Source of the DNA: Actinomadura sp. J1-007
GTDB lineage: Bacteria; Actinomycetota; Actinomycetes; Streptosporangiales; Streptosporangiaceae
Length of the DNA: 64,000 nucleotides
Reading direction: 5' to 3'
Assembly (NCBI RefSeq): GCF_009793335.1
Contig: NZ_WING01000001.1
Span: forward strand, 2,542,001 to 2,606,000
Of the stretch, positions 35,758 through 45,569 are shown piece by piece. The notes under the pieces are model-generated. The model ran no database searches. It was not told the origin of the DNA and was given only the letters and a program-made list of their open reading frames with translations. The translations under genes and the position numbers were made by a program. The number at the start of each line of letters is the position of its first letter. Position 1 is the stretch's first letter.

Positions 35758-36749
35758 CTATCGCGCTGATCGCGGCGTCCCCGGCGCGGGCCCCGGCCGG
35801 GCGGGGGCAGGCGCGCGGCGGGGCCGACGGCCTTGACGGTCTGCATCACCGGGGCCGTCTCCAGGGAACGGATCGTTTCGAGCGCGCCCAGGCGGCGCGT
35901 CAGGTAGCGGTGCAGGGACGCCGGGTCGGGGCACAGGGCCTGGGCCACGAGGTTGGTGGGACCGGTCGTGGCGGCGACGAAGGCCAGTTCGTGGTGCTCG
36001 GCCAGGGTGGAAGCGACGCGGTCCAGATGGGCGGGCTCGACCGACATCCACAGCAGCGCCTGGGTCGTGACGCCGAGGAGCGTGTCGTCCACCTCGACGT
36101 CGAAGAAGACCGCGCCGCCGGCGCGCAGGTCGGCCAGGCGGCGCGCCACGGTGGCGGGCGCCCAGCCGGTCGCGGCGGCGAGGTCGCCCAGGGAGGCGCG
36201 CCCGTCGCGCTGGAGCGCCTTGAGGAGGGCCCCGTCGGAGTCGGCGAGCGCCTGCCCCGGGCCGGTGAACGCGGGCTCCAGGCGTTCGCGCTGGGCGGGG
36301 CTCAGGGTGCTCGTACGGCCGCGCCAGGCCGTGGGGCCGCCCAGATACATGTGCAGCAGGTGGTGGGCCGAGACGGCGGTGACGGCCGCCGTGCGCGGGA
36401 TGTCGTGGAGCAGCAGCGCGTGGCTCGTCGCGGCGTGCACGACCGCGACGATCTCGGTGCCGCCCGACGCGAGCTTCACCCACGAGGTGTCGGCGCGGCG
36501 GGCGAGCGCCCGCGCGAGGTCCTGCGCCGCCTGCGGGCCCGCCGTGAGGCGGACGAGCCACTGCGCGTGCGCCGCGTGCGCGGGGTCGGCGAGCCCGACG
36601 ACGCGCAGGCCCGCGGCGTCGCGCAGCCGCCGGTAGCGGCGGGCCACGGTCTGCGTCGAGACGTCCAGGACGGCGGCGATCCGGCTGAACGGCGCGCGTC
36701 CGTCGATGTGCAGGGCGTGGATCAGGCCGTGGTCGACCTCGTCGAGCAT
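35758..36749 (-). CDS. Lrp/AsnC-family regulator (double HTH), C-terminus probably frameshifted
   Basis: About 330 residues with two Lrp-type halves. The first HTH is VDHGLIHALHIDGRAPFSRI ... VSTQTVARRYRRL; the second is LLKALQRDGRASLGDLAAAT ... PATVARRLADL, each followed by a RAM-like ligand domain (VEVDDTLLGVTTQALLWMSV, ELAFVAATTGPTNLVAQALC). The uninterrupted frame runs past 35758 deep into the GyrI-like gene, to 35511. One missing base near 35780-35820 (C/G runs) would move it to the TAG at 35758, just upstream of that gene, which is the end I give. GAGG precedes the ATG at 36749. Divergent from the MFS exporter it probably controls. Confidence 0.75.
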
Positions 36750-36868
36750 GTGACACATCCTCGTATCCGCGTCGCGATGTGGAATCTTTCTCCGTTCTCG
36801 GCGCCCTGATTGGAACTCCGACGGTATCCGCCCGCAGGCTCGGGCCCGAACCGACCGGAGGGGGCGCA

Positions 36869-38281
36869 ATGTCCGACACGCCGTACCGCCTGCGCTGGGC
36901 CGCGCTGGTGACGCTGCTCGTCGCCGAGGCGATGAACCTGCTCGACACGACGATCGTCCAGGTGGCCGCGCCGGTCATCCACGAACGGTTCGGAGGGCCC
37001 GACTCCGACGTGCAGTGGTTCGGGGCCGCCTACACGCTGCCGTTCGCCGTGCTGCTCATCACGGGCGGGCGGCTCGGGGACGTCTACGGGCGCAGGCGGA
37101 TGTTCCGCGTCGGGGTCACGGGGTTCGTGGCGGCGTCGGCGCTGTGCGCGTGCGCGGGCTCGGCCGAGGCGCTGATCGCCGCGCGGGCGTTCCAGGGCGC
37201 GGCCGCGGCGCTGATCATCCCGCAGACGTTCGGCCTGATCCGCGCCATGTTCCACGGGGCCGAACTGCCGAGGGCGCTCGGCTGCATCGGGCCGGTGATG
37301 GGGCTGTCGGCGGTGTGCGGCCCCGCGCTCGGCGGCATCGTCACGCACGCGGTGTCCTGGCGGATGACGTTCCTGGTGAACGTTCCGCTGGGCCTCGCGG
37401 TGCTGCTGGCCGCGCCGCTGCTGCGGGAGGACCGGGCGGCCGTACGGCCGCGACTCGACCTCGCCGGAACGGCTCTCGCGGTGGCGGGCGCCGGGCTCGT
37501 CGTCTACTCGCTCATCGGCGGACGCGGTCACGCGTGGACGGCGGGCGGGGCGGGCGCAGCGCTGCTGGCCGCGTTCGCCGCGCACCAGCGGTGGAAGTCG
37601 CGGCGCGGGAGGAGCCCGCTGGTCGAGGTCAGCCTGTTCCGCGACCGGGGCTTCCCGGCGGCGCTGGCGAGTTCGGTCCTGTTCTTCTCGGTCATGATCG
37701 GCTTGTCGCCCGTGGTGGTGCTGCAACTGCGGACGGGAGCGCATGCCGACGTCCTGACGGCGGGGCTGACGCTGCTGCCGTGGTCGTTCGCCATGGGCGT
37801 CTCGTCGTGGGTCTCAGGCGCGTACCTCGTACCGCGCTACGGCTCCCGCGTGATGTTCGCCGGGCTCGCGACGCTGCTCTGCGGGATCCTGTCGGCCGCC
37901 GCGGTCTACGCGACGGCCTCGGACGACGCCTATCCGTGGCCGCTCCTCCCTGCGCTCGCGGTCGCGGGTCTGGGGCTCGGCATGTTCACGGCGCCGTTCT
38001 TCAGCACGGCCCTCGCGCGCGTGCGTCCGCACGAGACGGGTTCCGCCGCCGGACTGCTCAACGCCGTCCAGCAGTTCGGCGGAACGGTCGGGATCGCCCT
38101 GCTCGGGACCGTGTTCTTCCACGCCGGCACCGCGCGCGCCGGAGCGCAGCACGCGTTGTGGACCGCCGCGGGGCTGATCGTCGCGACCGCCGTCGCTGCG
38201 GTCTTCATGACGGCCCCGCGAGACCGTCGTACGGACACCCTTCCTCGCGCGGGCGCGCGCGCTGAGGAGCGCGCCTCGTAG
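36869..38281 (+). CDS. MFS drug exporter (DHA2, 14 helices)
   Basis: A 470-residue DHA2-family H+ antiporter. Helix 1 carries the LDTTIVQVAAPVI motif typical of EmrB/QacA-type exporters; motif A is GGRLGDVYGRRRMFRVGVTG and motif C region GPVMGLSAVCGPALGGIVTH. Fourteen hydrophobic segments can be counted to FMTAPRD. GGAGGGGG lies four bases before the ATG at 36869; longer in-frame extension rejected. Divergent from the Lrp-like gene across 119 bases, the usual regulator/exporter arrangement. Ends 10 bases before the convergent lipoprotein gene with no visible terminator. Confidence 0.9.
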   Translation: MSDTPYRLRWAALVTLLVAEAMNLLDTTIVQVAAPVIHERFGGPDSDVQWFGAAYTLPFAVLLITGGRLGDVYGRRRMFRVGVTGFVAASALCACAGSAEALIAARAFQGAAAALIIPQTFGLIRAMFHGAELPRALGCIGPVMGLSAVCGPALGGIVTHAVSWRMTFLVNVPLGLAVLLAAPLLREDRAAVRPRLDLAGTALAVAGAGLVVYSLIGGRGHAWTAGGAGAALLAAFAAHQRWKSRRGRSPLVEVSLFRDRGFPAALASSVLFFSVMIGLSPVVVLQLRTGAHADVLTAGLTLLPWSFAMGVSSWVSGAYLVPRYGSRVMFAGLATLLCGILSAAAVYATASDDAYPWPLLPALAVAGLGLGMFTAPFFSTALARVRPHETGSAAGLLNAVQQFGGTVGIALLGTVFFHAGTARAGAQHALWTAAGLIVATAVAAVFMTAPRDRRTDTLPRAGARAEERAS

Positions 38282-38291
38282 GGGACGGCCG

Positions 38292-38912
38292 TCAGTTGTG
38301 GCAGTCCTGCATCTCCAGGTCGAGGGTGAGTTCGCGGACGCGCCCTCCGTCGAACAGGAACCCGTACATCGCCTTGGGCGTGCCGGGGATGCGGGTGAAC
38401 GAGGCGTTCGGGCCGTCCTCCATGCGCGGGTAGGCGCGCTTGACCTCGGCGCGGGTCGAGCCGACCGTGATCCCCTCGGGCGTGGCCATGCCGGACCTAG
38501 CGAAGATCGACGCGACGCCGTACCGCGCGGAGAGGTAGCCGCCGACGCCGTCGCCCTTGGGGTCCGTGCGGCCCTTGAGGTCGAACGTGCCGCAGCCCCC
38601 GGACTTCGGCGCGGACGTGATCGTGACCAGGCCGGTGCCGCGGGCGGCGCGCTCGTTCATGCCGAGCCTGAGGGCGCCGTAGCCGTGCGGGCCGAGGGCC
38701 GTCGCGCTCGGCGGCGTGGGGGTCTGCGCGGAGCCGGGCGGGGTGCTCTGGACGGAGCCGGGCGGGGTGCTCTGCGCGGAGCCGGGCGAGGCGGTGGAGG
38801 CGGGCGGGGTGGAGGACCGCGCCGCGGGTGCGGGGTCGTCGCCGTCGCAGCCCGCGAGGAGCGTGGCGGCCAGGGCGGTCGCCGCGGCGGCGGCCAGGGA
38901 GCGGGAGTTCAA
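38292..38912 (-). CDS. Lipoprotein, unknown function
   Basis: A 206-residue exported lipoprotein. The start is TTG at 38912, chosen because GAGGAG lies five bases upstream and the following LNSRSLAAAAATALAATLLAGC is a proper lipoprotein signal with lipobox LAGC. After the lipidated Cys comes a Ser/Thr/Pro linker with three STPPGS(A/V)Q-type repeats, then a domain of about 130 residues (YGALRLGMNERAARGTG, CGTFDLKGRTDPKG, GITVGSTRAEVKRAYPR, REL TLDLEMQDCH-type end). The G-x-T-x-x-E-V segment is typical of small secreted beta-lactamase-inhibitor-like (BLIP/SmpA-type) folds; that is a guess. Confidence 0.78.
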   Translation of the reverse strand: MNSRSLAAAAATALAATLLAGCDGDDPAPAARSSTPPASTASPGSAQSTPPGSVQSTPPGSAQTPTPPSATALGPHGYGALRLGMNERAARGTGLVTITSAPKSGGCGTFDLKGRTDPKGDGVGGYLSARYGVASIFARSGMATPEGITVGSTRAEVKRAYPRMEDGPNASFTRIPGTPKAMYGFLFDGGRVRELTLDLEMQDCHN

Positions 38913-39017
38913 TCGGTCTCCTCGAACGAAGATCACGTGCCGCCCCACTATGACGGGGGCGGCACGCGACGAGTTCGCGGAGAATCGGCCGATATCAGCC
39001 GGAACGGGGGGTTCGGG

Positions 39018-40067
<1,050 letters not shown>

Positions 40068-40201
40068 CTAACGAGTGTGCCCAGGGTCCTGGCGGACGTC
40101 CAATCAATAACCCTTTCACCTGACTTTAAGCACTGCTGCACGGTGCCCGCTCACCGTGCCCGTTCGCCGCGTTCGTTTCACCTTGTCCGCAGGCGCGGGG
40201 C

Positions 40202-41628
40202 TCACGTGGTCCGCAGGCGCGGGGCGAGGAGCATCCCGGCGACGCCGAGCGCGCCGGTGAGGGCGAACGTCGCGAGCAGCGCGGGCCGGGTCTGCCCCTG
40301 CGCCAGCGCCGCCCCTCCGAGCCCGCTGACGAGCGCGGTGGCCAGCGTCTGCGCGAGCTGGAGCGCGGCGCTCGCTTCTCCGGGCCGTACGGCCTTCTCC
40401 ATCGTGTCGGTGGTGGCGGCGTTGAACGCGATTCCCATGCCGATCCCGCCGAGGGCCCAGCCGACGATGGCGGTCCACGGCGGGATCTCGTTCACGAGGA
40501 TGCCGGACGCCATGACGGCGAGCCCAGCGAGCAGCAGCGCCCAACCGGCGACCACACCGCCGACACGGCCGCTGCCTGTGTTCCGCCCTTTGTGGCCCGA
40601 GTCGCCGTCGCGGCGGGCTTGCAGAATCGAGCCCAGGACCCAGGCGAGCGCGCCCGCTGAGAGCCCGAGCCCCGCTTCCGCAGCGTTCACGTCGCGGAGC
40701 TGGGTCAGCCCTAGGGGGAGGAACGCCTCGCTACCGAAATAGACCGCGCAGAGCAGGAAACGCGTGTCTACGCCTGCCCCGACACCGCGTCGCGCGGTGA
40801 GCGTGCCGGACGGCGTCACCTGGCGGAATGTCACCACGGCCACGGCACCCCGACGACCGCAAGGACAGCGAGCAGAACCGGGTTTTTCAAGGAGAGCGCC
40901 TGGACGAACAGCCCCGTCCCCGCGGCGAGCAAGACGCTGTAGGCGATCGGCTTCCATGAGGCTCTCCGCGATTCCGTACCGCCCTCGCCGGCTTCCCCGT
41001 CCTGCTGAACGGAGCGGTCGAGGCGGCGGGCGGAGGGCAGCGTCAGCACGGCCGCCAGCGCGATCAGCGGGAGCAGCAGGACGAAGACTCCGCGCCAGCC
41101 AGTGCCCGCCGCGATTCCTGCCGCGAGCGTGGGGCCGACCAGAGAAGGGATCGACCAGGCCGCCGACAGCAGTGCGAACATGCGCGCGCGCATGGCCTCG
41201 GGGTACGCTAGGCCGACCATCGTGTAGGCCATGCCCATGACGGCCCCCACGCCGAGGCCCTGCGCGAAGCGTCCGGCCAGGAACACCGGCCACGTTCCCG
41301 CCGCTCCCGCCAGCGCGGACCCGACGGCGAAGACGAGCAGGCCGAGCGCGAGCGGATGCGCGGGCCCGCGCCGGTCGGCGGCGGGCCCGGCGGCGACGGC
41401 CCCGACGATCTGGGCGAGCATCAGCGCCGACAGCCCCCACCCGTAGGCGTTCAGGCCGTCCAGCTCGCGCGCGATGCCGGGCAGCACCGTGGCGACGCCC
41501 AGAGACTCGAACGCGACCAGCCCGACGGCGAGCAGCACGCCCGACGTGAGCCGGCGGTACGGGGCGGAGAAGACCCCGTCCCGCGCGGACCCGATCTTCC
41601 CGATCCCCTCTTCGACGTGCGACGGCAT
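40202..41628 (-). pseudogene. MFS transporter, -1 frameshift
   Basis: A 12-helix major facilitator of about 475 residues. First frame: LTSGVLLAVGLVAFESLGVA, LMLAQIVGAVAAGPAADRRG (motif A region), AQGLGVGAVMGMAYTMVGLA, RARMFALLSAAWSIPSLVGP. A break near 40840-40850 (GGGTGCCGTGG) ends it at WPW, while the next frame continues VAVVTFRQVTPSGTLTARRG, YFGSEAFLPLGLTQLRD, AGALAWVLGSILQARRDG and AFNAATTDTMEKAVRPGEAS to TGA at 40202. GGGAGG precedes the ATG at 41628. Divergent from a TetR gene whose operator overlaps the shared spacer, so probably a TetR-repressed exporter. Confidence 0.83.
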
Positions 41629-41650
41629 GGGGGCGGCCTCCCTGATCAAT

Positions 41651-41695
41651 TTAATTCCGTTCCGGTACGGAACGTATTAAGCATCACCCTATACT
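41651..41695. promoter_or_regulatory. TetR operator and leaderless tetR promoter
   Basis: Palindrome CGTTCCG-GTA-CGGAACG at 41658-41674, flanked by near-symmetric TTAAT/ATTAA, in the 73-base gap between divergent MFS and TetR genes. A -10 TATACT at 41690-41695 is followed six bases later by the tetR ATG (41702), so transcription should begin at or next to the start codon. The operator covers the corresponding -35 position, which fits autorepression and repression of the exporter. Confidence 0.65.
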
Positions 41696-41701
41696 GGCCG
41701 C

Positions 41702-42424
41702 ATGGTCAACTCCCGGGGCGACCGCACCGCGCGTGCGGCCGACGGCGTCACGGCGGGGACGCCCGACAGCGATCCCGCGCGTGCGCGCGCAGGCGGAGCG
41801 GTGCCCGAGGGCCGAGCCGTGCGCGGGCGCGGCGCGGGACGGCCCCGCGACACCCGCATCGACGACGCGGTACGGAGCGCGACCCTGGAGACGCTGCGGG
41901 AGTCGGGCTACTCACGCCTCACGCTGGAGGGCGTCGCGGCGCGCGCGGGCACGACCAAGCCCGCGATCCGGCGCCGCTGGCGGACCCGGCAGCACCTGGT
42001 GGTGGACGCCCTCGCCACGACGCTCGGCACGGCGCCGACGCCCGACACCGGCTGCACGCACTGCGACCTGATCGAGGGCATCGGCACGCTGACCGAGGCG
42101 TTCTCCGGCGACACCGTGATCCGGCGGGCGCTGCCCGGCCTGGTCGCCGACCTCCAGGAGGACCCCCAGCTCGCCGCCTCGTTCTTCGAGCGGCTGTTCC
42201 ACCCGCGCCGTGCGACCACGGCGGCGGCGCTGCGCAGGGGCGTCGAGCGCGGAGACCTGCGCGAGGACGCCGACATCGACCTGCTGCTGGACATGCTGGC
42301 CGCCACGACGTACTACCGGGCGCTGTTCGGTCACCTCCCCATCACCGAGGACCTGGCCGAGCACGTGGTCACGGTCGTCCTGGACGGCGTCGCCACCTCG
42401 CGCTGGCGGAGCGCGCACCGCTGA
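41702..42424 (+). CDS. TetR-family transcriptional regulator
   Basis: A 240-residue TetR regulator. After a disordered N-terminus of about 50 residues comes the HTH: RIDDAVRSATLETLRESGYS, LTLEGVAARAGTTKPAIRRRW, HLVVDALA. The ligand domain is of the TetR_C_11/16 type (FSGDTVIRRALPGLVADLQE, ADIDLLLDMLAATTYYRALF). No RBS before the ATG at 41702; a well-placed -10 suggests a leaderless mRNA. A cysteine pair C-x-x-C (GCTHCDL) just after the HTH could be a redox or metal sensor. Divergent from the MFS gene. Confidence 0.88.
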   Translation: MVNSRGDRTARAADGVTAGTPDSDPARARAGGAVPEGRAVRGRGAGRPRDTRIDDAVRSATLETLRESGYSRLTLEGVAARAGTTKPAIRRRWRTRQHLVVDALATTLGTAPTPDTGCTHCDLIEGIGTLTEAFSGDTVIRRALPGLVADLQEDPQLAASFFERLFHPRRATTAAALRRGVERGDLREDADIDLLLDMLAATTYYRALFGHLPITEDLAEHVVTVVLDGVATSRWRSAHR

Positions 42425-42498
42425 CCGCCCCTGGCGACCCCTGCCGCCCTCGGCGGCCCGTCGGAACGCGCCGGAGCGCGCCGGAACCGGCGCGGGGC

Positions 42499-42720
42499 TC
42501 AGAGGCCGTCGGTGTTGCGGCCCGGCCCGTCCTCGCGGAAGTAGCGGTCGTCCGACCTGATCGCGGCGGCGTCCGCGTCGGCCGCGCGGCGCAGCTCGGC
42601 CACGTCCTGCGAGCCGTACCGCCAGGGGCCGACCCCGACCCCGGCGAGCAGGACGGCGGCCAGCACGACGAGCACCGGGGCCGCCACCAGTGCGATGAGA
42701 ACGGTCCACACGATCGTCAT
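42499..42720 (-). CDS. Small single-pass membrane protein
   Basis: A 73-residue protein: one membrane helix at residues 2-28 (VWTVLIALVAAPVLVVLAAV, LLAGVGVG) and a charged cytosolic tail (SQDVAELRRAADADAAAIRS, DDRYFREDGPGRNTDGL). Start ATG at 42720 with only a weak GGATGG upstream. Divergent from the secreted-protein gene at 42814. No family recognised. Confidence 0.6.
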   Translation of the reverse strand: MTIVWTVLIALVAAPVLVVLAAVLLAGVGVGPWRYGSQDVAELRRAADADAAAIRSDDRYFREDGPGRNTDGL

Positions 42721-42813
42721 GCCGTCATGGGACCATCCGCGCACGTCAACCGGGAAGGGGCCCGGAACGTCCCTCATGTGATCTTTATTCACCGCTGACT
42801 CGGGGAGCCCCCT

Positions 42814-43524
42814 ATGAGACGCCTGCTCGCCTCCGCCTTGGCCACGGCCGCCGTCGCCGCCTGCGCGACCGCCGTCACCGCGCCGGCGGCGCACGCGGAC
42901 CCGGCCGCGATCTCGTCCGTCTCGGTCAAGCCGGCCCTCGCCGTGCAGACCAAGGTCAACAAGCAGAAGATCAACGTCGAGGTGCGGACCAGCACCGGCG
43001 TCGACAGCGTGACCGCCGACCTCCAGGCGCGCGTGGGCGACGGCCAGATGTTCGTCATCCTCAAGGAGGTCCAGCCGGGGGTCTGGCAGGGCTGGGACTA
43101 CCTCTACAACTGGGAGGCCGCCGGGACGTGGACGGCCGACATCGAGGCCAGCGACTACGACTCCGACGCCGGCGACGTGAAGAAGACCTCCTCGTTCCAG
43201 GTGCGGCGCGGCACGTACGTCTCCGGCTTCAAGGCGAGCCCTGGGAAGGTCCGCAAGGGCAAGGCCATCAGCGTCTCGGGCTCGCTCAAGGGGCTCGGGT
43301 CCTACGGCGAGTACTACGGCCTGAAGAAGGGCAAGATCGTCGTCTACTTCAAGCGGAAGGGCACCAAGTCCTGGGTGAAGTACGGCACCGTCACCACGGG
43401 CAGCGGCGGCAAGTTCCTCAAGAAGTTCAAGGCGAAGACCTCCGGCTACTGGCTGGCCCGCTACGACGGCACCGGCTACTGGTACCGGAGCTACTCGGCG
43501 GGCAAGGGCGTCGTCGTACGCTGA
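42814..43524 (+). CDS. Secreted beta-rich protein, unknown function
   Basis: A 236-residue exported protein. Signal peptide MRRLLASALATAAVAACATA to about PAAHADP. The mature part has two Ig-like regions: residues 32-130 (VDSVTADLQARVGDGQMFVI, GTWTADIEASDYDSD) and residues 135-236 (YVSGFKASPGKVRKGKAISV, YFKRKGTKSWVKYG, KKFKAKTSGYWLARYDGTGY), the second being the Lys/Tyr-rich repeat found in many actinobacterial wall-associated proteins. GGGGAG precedes the ATG. The TPR gene starts seven bases after its stop. Confidence 0.82.
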   Translation: MRRLLASALATAAVAACATAVTAPAAHADPAAISSVSVKPALAVQTKVNKQKINVEVRTSTGVDSVTADLQARVGDGQMFVILKEVQPGVWQGWDYLYNWEAAGTWTADIEASDYDSDAGDVKKTSSFQVRRGTYVSGFKASPGKVRKGKAISVSGSLKGLGSYGEYYGLKKGKIVVYFKRKGTKSWVKYGTVTTGSGGKFLKKFKAKTSGYWLARYDGTGYWYRSYSAGKGVVVR

Positions 43525-43530
43525 CCTTTT

Positions 43531-44535
43531 GTGACGAACGACGCCGACAACGCCTCTAGCGACGTCAGCGGAGCCGACAGGGCCCAGAACGCCGATGGGC
43601 TCCCTACGGGCCAGGTGGAGCGGGTGCGCGTGCTGCACGAGCGCGCGCGCTCGCTCCACGCCCGTCTCGGACAGATTCTGGGCCCCGGCGAGCTGGACGA
43701 GTACGGCGCGGCCCTTGGCGACCTGCTGGACGTCCTGCCTCACGACGATCCCTCGCGCGCGATGTACGGGCAGATGCGCGTCGAGTTCGCCGGGCGAGCG
43801 TCCGAGATGAGCATCGCCGCCTGGCAGCGCCACCTGGAGACCGGCTCTCCTGAGGATCTGGAACTGGCCGTCGCCCTCGGGAGGCGCGCGGTGGCGGCGG
43901 CCGGGGAGGACGATCCGAACCGGACTCGCGTCCTCGCCGATCTCGGCCGCGTATTGCAGAACGAGATCGCGCGCACGCGCGACCGGGCCGTCACGGAGGA
44001 GGCGATCGGGGCGCTGGAAGAGGCCGTCGCCGCCACCGGGGTGGACTCTCCGCACCGCGTCGTCCGCGTGTCGATGCTCGGCATGTGCCTCTGGCATCGC
44101 GCGACGCAGCGGATGGCGGCCGGGGACGACCCGACCGCCGACCTCGACCGGGCGATCGTGCTGCATCGCGACGCGGTCGCGCGTGCCGAGGCGGGCGGAT
44201 TCCCCGACCCGGGCGGACCGCTCGGCAACCTGGCGGTCGTCCTGGACGCCGCCGGCCGGGCACGCGGTGACGACGGCCTGACCGCCGAGGCGGGCCGCCG
44301 GTTCGAGAGCGCGGTGGAGGCGACGCCGCCGGGCCATCCGGAACGGTTCCGGCGCCTCGCCAACCTGGGCGGCTACCTGTGGACCCGGTTCCGCGAGGGC
44401 GGCGACCGCGAGGCCCTCCTGCGCGCGGTGGACGTCCTCAAGCAAGCCGAACGCGAGCTTCCTGAGGGGCGCGGCCTGCCATCCGTACTGGCCTCCGCCT
44501 TGGAAGCGGCGGAGCTTGAGGCCCGAAAGCCTTAG
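43531..44535 (+). CDS. TPR-like helical protein
   Basis: A 334-residue soluble protein of tetratricopeptide-like repeats: RVRVLHERARSLHARLGQIL, SPEDLELAVALGRRAVAAAG, VTEEAIGALEEAVAATG, ADLDRAIVLHRDAVARAEAG, LTAEAGRRFESAVEATPPGH, DREALLRAVDVLKQAERELP. The style (G-x-x-D-x-x-x-A spacing of 40-45 residues) resembles the arrays preceding CHAT protease domains in Streptomyces-type genomes, but no CHAT domain follows. GTG start six bases after the secreted-protein stop. It is convergent with the multi-gene GTPase operon, and could be an accessory to it only by proximity. Confidence 0.75.
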   Translation: MTNDADNASSDVSGADRAQNADGLPTGQVERVRVLHERARSLHARLGQILGPGELDEYGAALGDLLDVLPHDDPSRAMYGQMRVEFAGRASEMSIAAWQRHLETGSPEDLELAVALGRRAVAAAGEDDPNRTRVLADLGRVLQNEIARTRDRAVTEEAIGALEEAVAATGVDSPHRVVRVSMLGMCLWHRATQRMAAGDDPTADLDRAIVLHRDAVARAEAGGFPDPGGPLGNLAVVLDAAGRARGDDGLTAEAGRRFESAVEATPPGHPERFRRLANLGGYLWTRFREGGDREALLRAVDVLKQAERELPEGRGLPSVLASALEAAELEARKP

Positions 44536-44559
44536 GCCGGGCCGGGCCGGGCCGGGCCG
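44535..44559. repeat. (GGCCG)5 tandem pentamer between convergent genes
   Basis: Five perfect copies of GGCCG starting at the last base of the TPR gene's stop codon, in the 68-base gap before the 3' end of the coiled-coil gene. It can fold on itself and may serve as a terminator; likely slippage-prone. Confidence 0.7.
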
Positions 44560-44603
44560 CGGGCGAGGGCGTCACGCGTCGGACGCGCCACGTGTCGGAC
44601 GCG

Positions 44604-45569
44604 TTAACCGCTCCAGCCGAGGACGGTGTGGGCTTCCTCGTGCACGCGCGCGTGCTCGGCCATGACACGGCCGAGGATGTCGTCCACGTCGTTCAGTCGC
44701 TGCTCGACCTCGTCGAGGGCGTTCTGTGCGCGTGCCAGCCCGGATTCCTTGGTGAGGGAGGGGCCTTCGTCGCGCGCGAGCGCGGTGGCGAGTTCCCTGT
44801 CGGCCTGCTGGTAGGCGCGCAACGGGTTGAGGACTTCCTCGTGCCTTCGCCGGAGGCTTTCGAAGCCTTCTGAAGCGGAGGCGAGTTCGGCGCGGTCGGC
44901 CTCGATGCGTTCCTCGGCACCCGCGCGCTGCGCGCGGAGCTCGGCGAGCTCGGTGTGGGCCGCGTCCGCGTCCTCCAGGGCCCGCCGTACGTCCGGCGCG
45001 AGCCGGGCGAGCTGCTCTTCGGTGAGGTGGAGGAGCCTGTCCGAGGCGTCCGCGACGGCCCGTTCGGCCTGCTCGGCCGTCGGCGCCATGGCGTCGATCT
45101 CCGCGCGGAGAGCGTCGTGCTGCGCGTGGAGGTCGTCCACCTCGTCGGCCAGGCGGCGGAGCCTGCGCAGCTCGGCGACGCGGTCGCGCAGCCGGTCGTG
45201 CTCGGCCACCTGCTCGGCGAGGTCCCGTTCCGTCGCGCCGAGGGTTTCGAGCGCGGTCCGGTCGGACGCCAGCTCCTCCCGCGTCCGCGCGAGGACGGCC
45301 TGGCGTTCGCGCAGGTGCTCGTGCACGGGCGCGCCCGGCGACGCGGCCTCGACCAGGGCCGGGACGGCCCGTTCCAGCGAGCCGACGCCGGTCAGCGCGT
45401 CGTCCAGCGCGGCCACCGCCTGGAAGGCGAGCACGTCGTCGCCGCCGCACGCGTCACCGAGCGTCTGGGACGCCCAGTCCGCCGCCAGGCGCAAGACCGT
45501 GAGGGCCGCCAGCGGGCCGTCCTGCGCGAGCGCGTCGGCGATCCGGTCCTTCAGTTCAGTGTTCGTCAT
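44604..45569 (-). CDS. Coiled-coil protein of the GTPase operon (last gene)
   Basis: A 321-residue, almost entirely helical protein. An N-terminal globular part of about 75 residues (LKDRIADALAQDGPLAALTV, CGGDDVLAFQAVAALDDALT) is followed by heptad-rich coiled coil from about 85 to 310 (ERDLAEQVAEHDRLRDRVAE, LHAQHDALRAEIDAMAPTAE, LEDADAAHTELAELRAQRAG, RLNDVDDILGRVMAEHARVH). No catalytic motif, signal or membrane helix. ATG lies inside the 3' end of the Hsp70-like gene (14-base overlap), so it is co-translated. Probably a structural or dimerisation partner of the system. Confidence 0.8.
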   Translation of the reverse strand: MTNTELKDRIADALAQDGPLAALTVLRLAADWASQTLGDACGGDDVLAFQAVAALDDALTGVGSLERAVPALVEAASPGAPVHEHLRERQAVLARTREELASDRTALETLGATERDLAEQVAEHDRLRDRVAELRRLRRLADEVDDLHAQHDALRAEIDAMAPTAEQAERAVADASDRLLHLTEEQLARLAPDVRRALEDADAAHTELAELRAQRAGAEERIEADRAELASASEGFESLRRRHEEVLNPLRAYQQADRELATALARDEGPSLTKESGLARAQNALDEVEQRLNDVDDILGRVMAEHARVHEEAHTVLGWSG

